This document shows, in pieces, positions 45,325 through 58,297 of a DNA stretch of 64,000 nucleotides (position 1 is its first letter; each line of letters begins with the position of its first letter). The notes beneath the pieces are model-generated. The model made no database searches. It was not told the DNA's origin and was given only the letters and a program-made list of their open reading frames with translations. Both the position numbers and the translations under genes were made by a program. The DNA comes from Dipteris shenzhenensis (Eukaryota > Polypodiophyta > Polypodiopsida > Gleicheniales). The stretch is from NCBI GenBank assembly GCA_047967505.1, contig CM106538.1. The stretch is one strand, 5' to 3'.

Positions 45325-46252
45325 ATCACCATAAACTGTTTGAGGGGGGGGTTCCTATCCCTTTCGAAGGTGTTACCGGAGGCCAAAGGTCACTAGTGTG
45401 AGAAGCATGGGTGTTGAGCTCTAATGAAGTGGATCGTGCGCAGTGCACTATCTAGTGATGTGTGAGTGTCGTAGGCTGTAATGTAGTGAATCATGCTGTA
45501 TGAGTGCATTATGCCAAGTGATGGTCATATCGAAATGAGAGTCCACAACATGAACACAACGAGAGACAAGTCATAATGCATCGAAGAGTCATGAACAATC
45601 CCCATATACTAAGGAAACAAAAAGGATGACATAATGATCAAGTTGGCCAAAGTACACATCACTGGAACAACAGCCACAAGTCACAAGTCACAAGAGGTGG
45701 CCATATCTACCAAAATACATAGGTCTATCCCTATAGTGAACACAAAACTACAATAGGTGAGCTCATAGCTCAAGCCTCTCCACATACTCTCCTTTCAACG
45801 AGCTCGTAGCTCCAACTTCTATCTCTCCTCACACTCTCCTCTCTCAATCTCCCCGCCAAGCCCAATGCCAAATGCTCAATGTTATATGCCTCCCTCTCTC
45901 CCAATTCTCCCCTTCTCCTTCATCCTGCTCACTCTTCGTTGGAGGGTCCCTCCCTCGCTAAGAATCTCCCCCCTTTCTCCTAATTAATGATCCTCCTATC
46001 TCCTTAGCTATTGGAGATAGCCATTGTGTTACTGGCTCTCTTAATGGATGAGCCTCTTCTAGTCAGGGGTGTAAATACTCCATGTGCATGTGAGCTAGAC
46101 CATCGCACCATTGAACCACTGAACCATTGGACACGTCTTTGCCATGTGCAACTGTTAATGCCCCTGACCGCTCCATGTGTGGAGCTCAATGCTCCATGTG
46201 CATAGCTCGAGAGGAAATTGGCCTTGGGCATGGTACTCTTGGGTGGACCTAT
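45325..46252. other. Unrecognised DNA right of Copia-2
   Basis: No gene is seen. Because Copia-2 lies at the start of the gypsy-C gag region, this may include remains of the gypsy-C LTR, but there is no partner sequence to compare. Confidence 0.35.
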
Positions 46253-46347
46253 GGTTGACATATGGGGTCGACATGTGGTCAACACCTAATGACATATGGT
46301 TAACATGTGCACACATGGTCAACATATGGTCAACACCTGACGACATA
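46253..46347. repeat. Short degenerate tandem repeats (ACATATGGTCAACACCT-like)
   Basis: Variants of ACAT(A/G)TGGT(C/T)(A/G)ACA recur five or six times, and CAACACCTAATGACATA / CAACACCTGACGACATA appears twice. Confidence 0.7.
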
Positions 46348-49300
46348 GTGATTGCTTGAGAGTGTCTCTATTGTAACAAACCTCTACAAATTAGATGGTG
46401 GAGATTATCTTCCATCCTACTGTCAACCTTGATGATTCATGATCAAAATAGATATCACAAGAAAGAGTTTAACATTACTTTAATGTTTGCAAACTTTGAA
46501 TTCATGAATCTTCAAGGTCCTAAGGTAGTTTTAAAAAATTGATTACTATTTGATCATCAATCTTTGTTTTGCAAAATTAAAATTTGTAGGTGTAGCTTGT
46601 CAGCATCAATCTTCCATCAACCGAGCAATCATGACCATCAATAGCCACTATAAACCTTAGAAAACGCAATGTAATGTGACTTTGCTAGGATTGCAATAAA
46701 AGATTCAGTCCTGAGAAACCATTAACAATCCTTTTCAACTACCCCCAAGCCCTTAACACACAAGAAGAGCCCACAATTCATTTTATTTCATAAGAAAATG
46801 GCTTTTTGGCTAACGTCAATCACCATTTTCTTATAAGAGAAAATGCTCCAAGCATTTCTCTAAGGCATGAAAGCAAAAGAGGTTGAATCATGGAATTCAA
46901 AAGATACTTCAACATTGCTCCTTTTACAACTTTGATCCTCCATAAGGAGTCATTTGGATCCTTGGAATGATTAAACCTTATGAAAGTATAGCATTAGTTT
47001 ATGAAAGTATAGCGTTAGTAGCATAAAACATAGAAACCTAGTGGTTAATTTAACAAAATCAATACTGTGAACTCTCTTTGGATCATGATCACCACCAAAA
47101 GGAATATCATGTAAGAGAAATCTCTTTCCCCCCCAGTTTTTTAAAGAAAAGAAAACTTTATTACTATCACGCCCAAAACTCTTATCCTCTCTTCCCCCCC
47201 CCTTTTTCCTTGAAAATAGATTAATATATTAATATATTTACCCTTGAAAATATATTAATTTATGTTTTTCTTTTTTCTCAATAATATACTAATATATTTT
47301 ATTAATATCATGCAGGGAACTCTTACTTTTGTCAAATGCAAAAGATTACATAAAAATTGGGAGCCTCGACTTGATCAACAAGAGCTCCTAAACTATTCAA
47401 TTTTTCATTAATGACTGGTTTTAGATTAATGATGCAACCTACCCCTACTCTCTCTCATCAAATCCCTCAATTAATTTGCTCATCTCTTGCTCATCTACCC
47501 TTGTGAGAGAGGGAGAAGTTAAAAGGAAAAACACAAGGTATATTTAACTTAACCTCAAGGAGTAAGCCTCTCCTCTAATGGCACCATGGCATGGATGAAA
47601 AAGTGGCACCATGGGAGGAGGAATCTCTTACTTAGTTTAAATACTATATGCATGTGCACCTGACTATCATGTAAACCCTTTCAACAATTAATTGCAAGGG
47701 TTGAAGGCCATGATAAATATTTGATAAGGTTTTAATTAAATTATGTTTTCACATTTACCTTAATGCACGAGTAACACACATACTTTATGCTTGCAAACAT
47801 CATGAATTTACATGAAAATATAATTACTAATAGGAGTTCTCTAGCAAAGGGAGATAAAATATCATCCCTAGTTTGACACTTATTGCCAGCAATGATAAGA
47901 TTACCATTGATAGTTTTAATCCTACTGGTGGGAGTACTATTGTGACTAGTAATAGTAGTACTATTGATGGTGATAATTGTCCTAGTTCTAGGAATATTAT
48001 CATCTATAGTGGGATAGTCATCACTGATATTTATAATCATAGTACCACCGGTTACCATCATAGTTCTACCGTGGGTAGTAGTCCTATTGCCAACAATAAT
48101 AGTAAGTTACTATTGGTCGTAATGGTTTTCCTTGTAGGAATATTCTAACATGTAGTGGGATAGTTACCAACAGTACTAATCATAGTTACTAGTAGATACC
48201 AATGATAATGTTGACTATAATTTCAAGGTTTCCCATACCACATACCTATATTTTATGGAAAAATATCCAAGGAGGGCTCTAGCCATTTGATGAGCTTACA
48301 ATTCATAGACGTATACATAGACCATTATTTATCATGTGAGATTAAGGGAGGTGAATCAATGTAAGATCGTACTTGTGACAGTGTTGTTTTCAGTTTTTTA
48401 AAAATTTGTTATTCAAAAAATACAACTTAAAAATTTTTTAATCATTATAAAATTTTTAAAATAAAAAAGCAATGTTTAAAACATTGAGGGAAGCTAACCA
48501 ATTGACCTGACAATAACTACCAATACCACATGATAAGTAATAACTGTACTATGCGGTAATCTCCAAGTATTGCACGGTATTTAAAGGTTATTTCATCATA
48601 TTGTTTAGACAATTGCATCATTTATTACGAACTATGAAAGCACCAAACATAAGATGCATTAACATAAATGTTTCTCTACAATAGGGTAAAGAACTGGCAC
48701 ACAACACCTATGTCTAGATTCCTAGTGCATTTATGCAAGTTGTAAGCCACATTAAATCGATAGCACTATAGAATGCATGTACTTCATTACTCTCTCATCT
48801 AGAGTACACTATTATTTGTGAGTCCTCAACTAGTTCACCAAGATGTTTATAGGAAGACAAAGAATTGCATGATGGAAGCCTATGACTCTCGACAAGTAAA
48901 CTTCTATCTTCTAATTTTCTAATTATACTAGGCTTCTTTGATCTAGCACGTCCGTAGATCAAAATCTCATACATGAGGCAACACACACAACATGATTAAC
49001 AATAGTATGATCAAGCTGACTACTTGACCTAGTCAATTTCACACATCATAATGAAAGACTTTTTTATTTTCATTGCATGACATCTAGCTCTTCACATTAT
49101 ATATGCATGCACGCAGGCACGAATGCGTGCGCACACACACACATATTTACTAATGGGGACCATACTGACTCAACATTGAATTGCACTGACGGATTGCTTG
49201 TGTTTCTCTTGTCCATGAGAAATAATTCTACATCTCTTGTGGACCTATTCAATTACCAAGGATCTCCTTGCGACCTATCAACTAGCCTTCGGATTCGCTT

Positions 49301-49703
49301 CCCTTCACATAGCTTTTCCAAGAACTACGTATTTGGGCGATTTTACTCCTCTCTTATTGACTATAGCCCTTTGTTTTCATGGATTAGATTTATTGCTCAT
49401 TGGACCATGTGGCATGATAGAAACCCTTGCATGTCCTCTCATGCCTCTTTCGATACTATGCATTTTTTAGGCATTCTTTGCATACATCATTATATGATGC
49501 TTATCGTATAGGTGATATTTCCTTGCATCTTGTAGAAGTGTTTACCCACTGCTTCTAGCTACCACACTTGGTGGTAGATGTTGTAAATTGCATTAATTGA
49601 ATCAGTGGTTTCACCCCAAAAAGGAGAAAGGTATGTATGTGTATGTGTGTGTGTGTATGCATATGTGTATGTGCATGTGCACATGCATGTGCACGTGCAC
49701 GTG
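46348..49703. other. AT-rich region without a gene
   Basis: It has AT-only tracts around 47215-47310, a diverged duplication around 47925-48190, and no recognisable protein. A 144-codon frame at 49077-49511 has no domain and no supporting context. Confidence 0.4.
47925..48190. repeat. Diverged tandem duplication, period about 146 bp
   Basis: GGAATATT followed by TAGTGGGATAGT and TAATCATAGT recurs at about 47990 and 48136, with matching upstream AATAGTAGTACTATTG-like and AATAGTAAGTTACTATTG-like phrases. Confidence 0.5.
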
Positions 49704-49845
<142 letters not shown>

Positions 49846-49934
49846 CATACGTATGTATATATGTATTTATTTATTTATGTATCTTCACATGATAGTACAA
49901 GACAACAATTACTTTCTGAGATTTTTCATCCATC

Positions 49935-50110
49935 TTTCCCCTATGCTTCTTGGCAATAAGAACATATGCACCACAACCAAATGTTCATAAGTAAGAGCAT
50001 CAGTCTTGTGATCAAAATATGCCTCTAAAGGATTTACCTTCAGAACAAAAATCATCGAAGAATGATTGATGATGTGGATTGCCGTTGCTTTTGCTTTCCA
50101 CCAAAGAGAA
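49935..50110 (-). pseudogene. Copia integrase C-terminal scrap
   Basis: The minus strand reads LWWKAKATAIHIINHSS and then NPLEAYFDHKTD, matching the end of the copia integrase core (usually LWAEAVxTAxxIINRxP then TPxEAxxGxKP). The frame is short and the neighbouring domains are lost. Confidence 0.5.
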
Positions 50111-50337
50111 TGGGGAACATCACTATGCTGATCTATACCAGCTCTCCACCATAGTCATGTTTTTACTTTCAAGCACCCTATTCTCAGATGGAGTTTTGGT
50201 ATTTGCAGGCAAGAAGAATGAGGGCTTATGACCACACTATCTTGCAACAACAAGCCATAACATCAAAGCAAATAATCTCTATGCAACTCTCCACTACAAA
50301 ATGCATCATCATCATTTTGTGGCTCACTTAAAACATT

Positions 50338-53145
50338 GATGTTGTCTCAAAAAGGATTGCTAATGTGGTTGATGACTTTTCCCATGTGATGTCTGCAAAT
50401 AGGGGATGGGACAATGAAAGCACTTCCTGCATTGATATATTGGTTGATTGGATATTTCTTGATTTGATCAATGCAACCATTATCCCAATAATTCAAGAAA
50501 AATGCCATGCTAAATCTTAGGAATGAGAAAGCCTCACTTCCAACAATAACCACAACATCCACTCCGATCGGTTCTTGGATGTTTTACCTCTATTTGGTAC
50601 ACTCCCTCCTCACAAAGAATAGCCCAATCATACTCCATCAGAGTTCAATCTAGCAATTAATTTATGCAATAGTACACACCTTATATGCGACTCCCACAAG
50701 AGAGTGGGAGTGATTGAAGATAATATTATGATTTGAGTACAAACATCAAAACCATGTGTCTCATTCCAAAAATCTCCTTGGGAGCCTCTTTGACCAACCT
50801 ACACTTCACTATGCACATAAGAAATTTCCTTGCTATCACAATGACAATTAACAAGTCATAAGGGTAGACCATTCAATGCATGGGGCTTGTCGTCAAACCC
50901 CAATTGAACATTGTGTTATCAAAGATCCTTGAAAAATATTAAGATCATGCAAAACTTGATTTAACCTTGAAAAATCCATGCACTCAACTACAATAAGTGC
51001 TGTTAATATTTTGTAGAGAGAAATGTTGCAAAACTCTATTACTTTACATCTCGTTCCATTTTCAACATTACTACAACTTATCATTCGAAATATTCCATGT
51101 GTTATCATCCTCTTATCTTGTTGCCCCCAATTCTACACAACAAACTTAACACGACTAACAACTCTTTAACCATCACATACTCCACATTGATATTATCAAT
51201 ATATCGACTACACAAACTAGTCCAATGGTGCAATATAAATCCAATTCACGACAAACATCCCCACACTATCAACAAAACAACACTCATTTCAAGCAACAAA
51301 GTAATTGTTGCAAATGGCATTCTGATTGACCTACAAGTTCTTTATGAAGAAGCAACACAAATACACGAACAACTATTAAAACTAAAAGATTCAACTGCTT
51401 TTCCCAACCATTGTGTTTCAATAAAACCGTGACAACTTAAGTCATTTTTGTCAATAGCAAATCGAAGGATTGATGGATTGAATTCAACATGCATTTCAAG
51501 ACATCTTGCTCGCCTGCAAGACCAAATTAAGACAATGATGCTGGTGCATGAACATACTTCATTCACAAATGCCAAGAAATTTCCCATGGTTTGTTTTGAG
51601 TGATTTGCGATGAGGAATAATTTGTAGTGAGTGGATTAATTTTATGTAGTGTGCTTATTTTCTATAGGCTAGGTCAATGCAAATAATGTGTAGGTTCCAA
51701 TCTCTAAAACAAGCCACTTATGCCAAAGGAGGAGAACAATGTGAAATTTAGAATGAAAGAAATCATCAAAGGCATTAAAAACATAATCGATATTCCAAAG
51801 TTTTCATGTTTGTTTTTACCACCAACTTGGAATCTTACAATCCCCTCATTTGACTAAGTTCAATATGACAACCAACCAAAGTTCATTTACAATGGTTATT
51901 GTATCGCCCCGTCCCATTGGTGACTTCAAAACCAATGGTTTCGACACAAATTTGACCTACCAAAAGCCACAATTCCATGCTCAACTTTTTGCCCTCACCT
52001 ATTCACCATGTTAATCTATAGCTTCAACTATTCTTTGCAATTTTCTTACTAAATTTTTCTCGTAGCTTATGTTACGCAAGCAATCTTGCTATTCGACCAA
52101 AAAGATGAAATGTTGATTGGAGCATGTCTATTCTCTAAACTACCATATTAAAACCCCTCTTAATCTAGAAACCATCTTCAATTATCTTAATTGCCTATCA
52201 TCTTTTAAGTTTCCAACACATACATGTTTGGAATGACCATTGATTATTGTATTCCTAGAGTACATAACCACCCTCTTCAACTACTAGATGAGATATAAGC
52301 ATGACAACTTTGACATTTCATATGCAAATCTCTCCATGCCAAGCCAACGATATGTGCACATGCTAACACAAAACCATACAACACTTGAGACCCAAATGCC
52401 AATTGTCCTTAAATCTTGAATCTATATAAAATTGACATGTTCACTGTTGTACAAGGAAACATTAATCATAACATTTAAAATTTATGAGCTTCTAACCTTG
52501 ATTTGATACCCAATTAACTCTCTTCTATTCATATACTACACTCAAAGCTTGCACATTGCTAGCTACATGTTAAATATACAAAATATAAACATTAGCTTTA
52601 CTATTTTGAAACTTTTGGACCCCTTCAACCATGCAAAGTGTATGAAGGATAAACCTCATGGAAATGGCAGACAATCATATGTTGGTCACAATATTGCCTA
52701 TAGCTATCTAACTTACAAACAAGACATCACTACCAATACCATCATTAGTGATAGCCACCTTGGCGATATCAATTACAACCTTTCTACATAGCTTTCATAC
52801 ATCCTCAAAAAATCTAAACTACAAAACTGATAAACACTTTCAATGATCCAATTGTGCTCATAAAAGAGATATCCTTTAAGACCAAATCCAATTCTACAAT
52901 TTGTGTTTTACTCCTCTCTACCTATTCAGCCCATGTCCACATTCCAATTTATTCGGCAAATTTTTGTTAAAAGAAACCACCATAGTGACAACAAACTATT
53001 TCAAAAATCCCCTGCTTTGCAAAGCACAAAGTTGTACTTTAGATGGAGCAAAATGGTGCCAAATGTGTCCCTTATGATAGTCCCAAGGAATACACATTGT
53101 TTTCCAAATAGTTCTAAACATTCAAAAATACATCTTGCAAATTAA
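50338..53145 (+). pseudogene. Long decayed open frame, unrecognised
   Basis: One reading phase stays comparatively open for 2.8 kb. I count roughly one stop per 32-35 codons, where base composition predicts nearer one per 16. The best stretches are 51061-51430, 51784-52014 and 52549-52788. The peptide is rich in Thr, Asn, Ser, His and Ile. No domain is recognised. It could be an ancient coding sequence decayed by point mutation, or merely a pyrimidine- and A-rich strand with few stops. Confidence 0.22.
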
Positions 53146-53730
53146 ATATTAACGTAATTTGATAGAAGGACCAAGTGTTGAAGTTATGTGATTTAGCAAC
53201 GCCACATTCAATCAAGTACATGCCATATGCATATAATACCGAGTACTCATCAAAGTCTTATTATATGAAAAACATAAAAACTGTTTGAAATCTATGGATC
53301 AATTTTAATAACACTCATGATTGAACGTTGAAGGTTAATTTTAGAGACACTCCTCGTGCACATTCAAGGTTCATTTTGAAAGCTATGAGACCTAAAAATG
53401 TAAATACGAATTGCCTATGTACTGGAATGGTCCAATTTCCTTGTGGCTAGACAAAGGATTTCAGAACTTCCACTCTTGTTCCTTAGCCACATCCCATTAA
53501 GAAAATTGTATTTATAGCCCTTAGATAATGAGCACACGGAAAACTAATTATATGCAAAAGAAAAAATTGGCTTGGTCAAGCAAAGCTACACGTGACTTCT
53601 TCCGTCTTCCAAAATTGTCCCCTGGTCTGAGCAATAAGTTCAAAGAAAAACAAGGGACATACAAAGGAAGGTTATTGCGATATCGCTTGTAAGGGCAAAA
53701 TCCCTTAAGGCCATTAGCCAATACCCTCAC

Positions 53731-54210
53731 CTTCTCACCATCTGAATCTCTGGAGGATTATAGTTTCGTTCATACTCCCAAGCTATTTGAGCCATCATAG
53801 TTAGGGAAGATCTTGCATCCCTTTCATCTGTTACTTCCCTAGAAAATGGAATTCGAACTTCCATTATTTCATGAGAGCTGGTGAGAATCCTCATGTCAAA
53901 TCCAAGCCGATCAACCCATGTAATACGTGTTTCCTCCACCTAGAGGCCAAAGTCAACAAGATACAACAAACATTGCCCCTTCAAACAGAATAAAAAGACT
54001 CCTTTAAATCTTAGTCTTGACAAAAAAGATACATTAAAATAGAAGGTTTAGAGATGCTACCAAGACGTCCAAGTGAGCATAAACGTTGCAAAATCGACGA
54101 ACATCCTCCCAATGATTCCTATTCATATCTTCGACGATTTTTGCTGCATACTCACGGAGTGGATCTACAGTGGCTTGTTTGTAATCTGAATTTGAAACCC
54201 AAACATCTTC
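53731..54210 (-). CDS. DUF2470-domain protein (FMN-binding/HugZ-like), two internal exons
   Basis: Exon one is 54061-54210, following an acceptor reading TTTGATGCAG on the minus strand. It encodes 50 residues (DVWVSNSDYKQATVDPLREY, then a helix with MNRNHWEDV). Exon two is 53731-53939 (WVDRLGFDMRI, VRIPFSREVTDERDARSS, then AWEYERNY). The 121-bp intron starts GT and ends AG, and both exons join in phase 0. DUF2470 follows the FMN-binding split barrel in plant pyridoxamine-oxidase-like and HugZ-like proteins, some linked to tetrapyrrole or heme metabolism, often plastid-targeted. AAG/GTGAGG at the end of exon two is a strong donor, so more exons probably lie downstream; read through, TGA follows at once. 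The N-terminal barrel exons were not found to the right, so this may be a gene with long introns or a fragment. Confidence 0.65.
53940..54060 (-). other. Intron between the DUF2470 exons (121 bp)
   Basis: The minus strand reads GTAGCATCTC at the start and CCTCTAG at the end. Splicing keeps the reading frame and restores the family-like order CNVY...WVDRLGFDMR. Confidence 0.6.
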
Positions 54211-55560
54211 CTGCATCAAAGATTATAAACCAATAGATATAAGCACTATATAATAGAGAAGTGAGAAAGATCCATGCCTCTAAATCCTCACCTAATACAT
54301 ATCTAGAGAAACCATTAACAAACTCACCATTTAAATATGGATACTAGTCCTTGCTACATGACATTCCCTGTCTTACATCATCACTTAAATGCAGATTATT
54401 GTATAGACACATGCAATGCACAAGCACATTACTCCACCTTCACAAACACACAAAAAACATGCATCTATACCATCATCTTCATACACTTTTGTTAGATCAC
54501 AACGATGCTCCACATGGTTTTGATTTGAAGAGAAATGTTTGCCTTAAAGAAGGAAAATATTAGCTTTGCAAAATGAAAGGTGGTTTTCCAATGAATATAA
54601 GGTATGTCCTCCTTTATCAAGTTTAGGATAGTTTTTTATTGACCTATACAGACAGAGTTTGTGTAAAGATTGGTCTTGCCCATTGTCCTAAATAATAATA
54701 CAATCTCCCTTAAATTACTAAAGCCCTCAAAATCTTTAAAAAGCAGGGCCTAAGCCAAGACCATACTCTTTCTAAGACCATCACAATTTATAACCGATTG
54801 GAAAGGTAATCTTTCTTTGCCCAAATCATAGAATCGGTCCAATACGACAATGTTTAAAATAGCTAGCCTTTGGGACCGCTATGGCTCAGAGGAAGGCCAC
54901 CCTATGTTTTTACCAATAGATTTGATTAGATTGTATCCTCTGAATATGTGTGACAACCTCGCGTCATAATTTGTATGAAATTGGCATCGCCATCTACCGA
55001 CTCTGTAGCAAGCAACCTCCAAAGCCAACATATGCCAACTTTTGGCACTACTTCGAGATGTTTTCAATCAATGTCTTCGTGACACTACCTTCAGCACAGA
55101 CTTCAGCACAATGTGATATAATTATTCAATATCTACCTCATATTGTCGATTCAAAATAGTTTCATGCAATTTTAGAGATGACACACTCCAGAGTCCAAAG
55201 GACTTACACGTGCATGCATTGCAATCATTTTTCAATGTTTTCATCTTTCGAGATGCATTTTGAGCGATTTTACAACTTGACACACGCCCAATGCAAGAAG
55301 TTTCTGATTTAACACCTATTTTATACATAAAGGCCCACCCAAAATAGGCAATCTATTCCAGTTTTCAGCCAAGGGTGTGCTGAGTTTCAATGGGTAGGAC
55401 TTGTTTTGCTCTTGCAAGGCCTAGGCATACACAACTGGTATGAGCGTCTTTATACTGTCACTTAGAATAAGCACATTATGCAAAGACAAAGTGATGTATA
55501 CCGCTTTTGCTAAGAACAAATGGTTCATGCTTTTGTATTGTTGTAGTTTGCATTAGGGTA
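54211..55560. other. Region upstream of the DUF2470 exons
   Basis: No further exon could be recognised with confidence. A minus-strand frame at 54879-55067 is open but does not match the split-barrel domain I would expect. It may be one long intron. Confidence 0.35.
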
Positions 55561-55852
55561 TGTTGGAATATGGAAAAAAGAACTAGAACTAGAAACTGGA
55601 AATGAAATAACAAGACTGAAAGACTAGAAATACCTTGAGAAGAGTGTAGATAAGACGCAAGCTAGACTGATAGATTACAATGATGTGACCCATTGAATAT
55701 ATGGGCCAAAGTACAAGACATAAAGCAAGAGTGCTTTATGGGATAATTGTAGAAGTGCCACATGGCACACACTCAAGACATAAAGACTAGACTTAGACTT
55801 AAACAAATGTAGACTAGGAAATAGTACACTTAGCGTGCACTTATCTCCAACA
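55561..55852 (-). repeat. 3' LTR of the truncated gag-only element (292 bp)
   Basis: It starts TGTTGGAGATAAG and ends TTCCAACA on the minus strand. It is the inverted counterpart of 62876-63178. A purine tract (minus strand CTTAAGGAGGG) lies just outside it. Confidence 0.85.
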
Positions 55853-56174
55853 CCCTCCTTAAGTGGACACTAGGAGTAACACAGAAAAACAAGACTAGAA
55901 GACGGACATAAAGACTGATAGACTGAGAGACAAGATAGAAAACATGACAGACAAAAGATCCTGAGACACCCCTCCTCAAGTGATATCCTCATATGGGTCC
56001 ACAAGGGTAGGAACAAGATGGATCTAAAACACAGTCAAATTGATAGACAAATAGACAGACAGACAAGACTAGATAGACAGAAGACTGACTGTAGACAAAT
56101 AGAAAGACCAAGACACTAGAACTCCTTGACCTACATCATCGGTGGTCAAGCTGGTAGACAAGACATAGAAGTAA

Positions 56175-57002
56175 TCAGAAAGCCCACTTCTCATCATGTG
56201 AGGAAGGAACAGCAGGATCAGCTGATGGAGATGTTGCAGCAACATGGGCTGAGGTAGATGCAGGAGCTAATATAGAGGTTTTGGAGTAGCAATCCCTCTC
56301 CCGGTGATTATCACGGCCACAAATGGTGCATGGATGAGCCTTGAAACAGTCCTTCTCCATATGATTAGTTTTGCCACAATGGGTGCAAGGCTTCTTTACC
56401 TTAGAACTTCCTTTCTTTGCTAAAAATGCGGTGTCAGATACCTTTCGTTGTTGAGTTCTTTCTTCCTCTTGGAGAGCATTGATGATACCCTCATGAGAAG
56501 GATTATTATGATACTTGAAGGTAGTGACAAGAGTAGCATAGGAGTCAGGTAAGCTTTTGAGAAGCACATCAATAGCAATATCTTCGGAGATGGGAGACTT
56601 GACTGACGCAAGCTGAAGCATAAGACTGCGAAGATAATTGACATGAGAGGCTATAGTAGCTCCTTCCTGCATATGTAGATCAAAGAATGAGATCATAAGT
56701 GCAATCTTAGAGTTTTTAGATCGGGCTCCAAAAAGGGTATCCAAAGTGATCCATGCTTGAGGAGCAGACTGTATGTCGGAGATGTGATGAATGTAATCAT
56801 CTCCAAGGCCGAGCAATATGATAGCATAGGCATTGTCGTTCTTGGCAGTAACAACTTACTCAGATGGACCTTCGGGAGCAGCACGGTGAACAATGTCCCA
56901 AAGACCTTTCATAAGATGGCACTTGATTTTGATCTGCCAAGTACGAAAGTTGGACCGATTAAATTTGTCGATAGATATGAGAGAATGAGAGGAAGATGCC
57001 AT
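56175..57002 (-). pseudogene. Gag with double zinc knuckle, one premature stop (family 2)
   Basis: It starts at the ATG at 57002 (MASSSHSLISIDKFN) and ends with TGA or TAG at 56175 after HDEKWAF. Codon 49 (56856-56858) is TAA, possibly from CAA; otherwise the frame is open. The helical Gag core (GDDYIHHISD, RSLMLQLASV, LLKSLPDSY, ALQEEER) is followed by two CX2CX4HX4C knuckles (CTHCGKTNHMEKDC and CTICGRDNHRERDC). Compared with the plus-strand copy it lacks one codon near residue 32. It is clearly homologous to the intact Gag at 59831-60664. Confidence 0.88.
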
Positions 57003-57284
57003 GTGGGAAGGTCTTACCTCTTGCTAGGATGCAAGGGCAGTGTCTATTCCCTTACAATATTGCAGAAATAAATGAGAGGAAGAGATCCAAGAAGCCGGTT
57101 CTCTCACCACTTTGTCAAGGCCATAGCATATGACAGCCCATCGAAGCAGGAGGAACCAGCAAAAAAAAGGAGAGACTGTTCAGCAAACCGAAAGAGGCAA
57201 AGCTCAGTACCTTAATCCCGGGCAGAGGTAGAGATGCAAAAAGGATGCAGATCTCTGTGAAGATGGAGCTGGAGAAGTCAGCCT

Positions 57285-58035
57285 GTGCAGGTACGGAGAA
57301 GTCGGCCTGTGCAGGTAAGAAATCCCCCCCCCCCCCCGCCTGCGCCACCTTTAGCCCTGAAGCCAGCACAGACCTCACCCTCGTCTATCCCTCCGGGCCC
57401 GGCGGCGGGGATAGGCCCTTCCCCACAGGTGGCCAGCACCCCTCCCTCCGGTTCAAACTCCTCATCTTCGTCCCCAAGCCCAAGGGCTGCTCCTAGAGCT
57501 CTTCCATTGGAGTTTTATCGAGCAGGTCCTTAAGACTACTTGGATGAGGCGGGTATTGGCTCCTTTCCCGCATGCCTAGACATCAGCATCTTCTTCCTCC
57601 GCAAGGGAGGAGGGTAAGGTGTCCATCCTGGCTCCGCACGATGGTCCTAGCTATTCCTTCACTATCTCCAGTGAAGGGAATGAGCAATGGACGAATGAAA
57701 ATGTTTCGGAGACAATACGAGACCAGACCCAGGAGCAGGTGCAGGACTGGATTGGTAGCAGAGCAGCGGAGCTTCTTCAGCAGCAGTGGCAGGAGGGAGA
57801 TGTTCGTCTGCGTTGGCGCCACAGCGCCAAACGTTTCCGACTCCTGGTCATTATTAGACCACCGCCGGAGTGGGCCTACGCGGAAGGGCTTCGCCCCTGG
57901 AGGACTTCAGAGGTTGCAGGCTTCTACAGTAGGATCACGTTGGAGAGGGTGAAGGTAGCTAGGCAAGCTGGTGAGGAATATGAGAGAGGGAGCAGGTGGG
58001 CAGCTAGCTTGCAGCAAGGAGGGCACCAACTTTAG
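57285..58035 (+). pseudogene. GC-rich coding-like island, family not recognised
   Basis: Base composition jumps to high GC just past a run of about 15 C at 57319. One frame gives a Pro/Ser/Ala-rich stretch ending ALPLEFYRAGP at a TAA (57531), continues in the same phase as YLDEAGIGSFPACLDIS, and stops near 57611. A second phase is open from 57580 to the stop at 58035, reading YSFTISSEGNEQWTNENVSE, then AAELLQQQWQEGDVRLRW and WAYAEGLRPWRTSEVAGFY. It reads like one protein broken by a nonsense codon and a frameshift. I do not recognise the family. It adjoins the truncated gag-only element, so it may be captured host sequence, another element, or an insertion. Confidence 0.4.
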
Positions 58036-58228
58036 CATGGTTTTCTATAATCAGACCGTAGGGCCCCAGCGGTCTTTAATAGGAGAGGAATGCAGATGAG
58101 GTGGAGGTAGGGTTCAACCAATTGTCTTAATGCTTGTGAATCTAGGACATGTGGTTCAGTTCCACCCATGCTCCCTTTTTGTAAAATTCTTAGATGCTTC
58201 ATAGGGGCCTTCGATCTTTGATTTCAAA

Positions 58229-58297
58229 GACCTACGGGATGTAGAGCTATCAAAATATGTGCAAGGACCTATGGGATGTAGAGCTATCAAAAGGGGT
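58229..58297. repeat. Tandem duplication, 37 bp
   Basis: GACCTA(C/T)GGGATGTAGAGC followed by TATCAAAA occurs at 58229 and 58266. Confidence 0.85.

Larger units (their letters stand above)
55561..57318 (-). mobile_element. Gag-only LTR element, 5'-truncated (family 2)
   Basis: On the minus strand: partial leader (57003-57318), gag (56175-57002), a 0.3-kb spacer, a polypurine tract, and a 3' LTR (55561-55852). No pol lies between gag and LTR, so the layout is that of a TR-GAG (gag-only terminal-repeat) element. Leader, gag start and LTR match the plus-strand copy at 62876-64000. The leader match ends at about 57318, where a GC-rich unrelated sequence begins, so the primer-binding site and 5' LTR are missing. 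Confidence 0.8.

Noticed and set aside
58090-58180. Possible tRNA gene around GTGGTTCAGTTCCAC
   Set aside because: The T arm folds, but the acceptor ends do not pair and the anticodon arm is poor. At best a tRNA-derived repeat.
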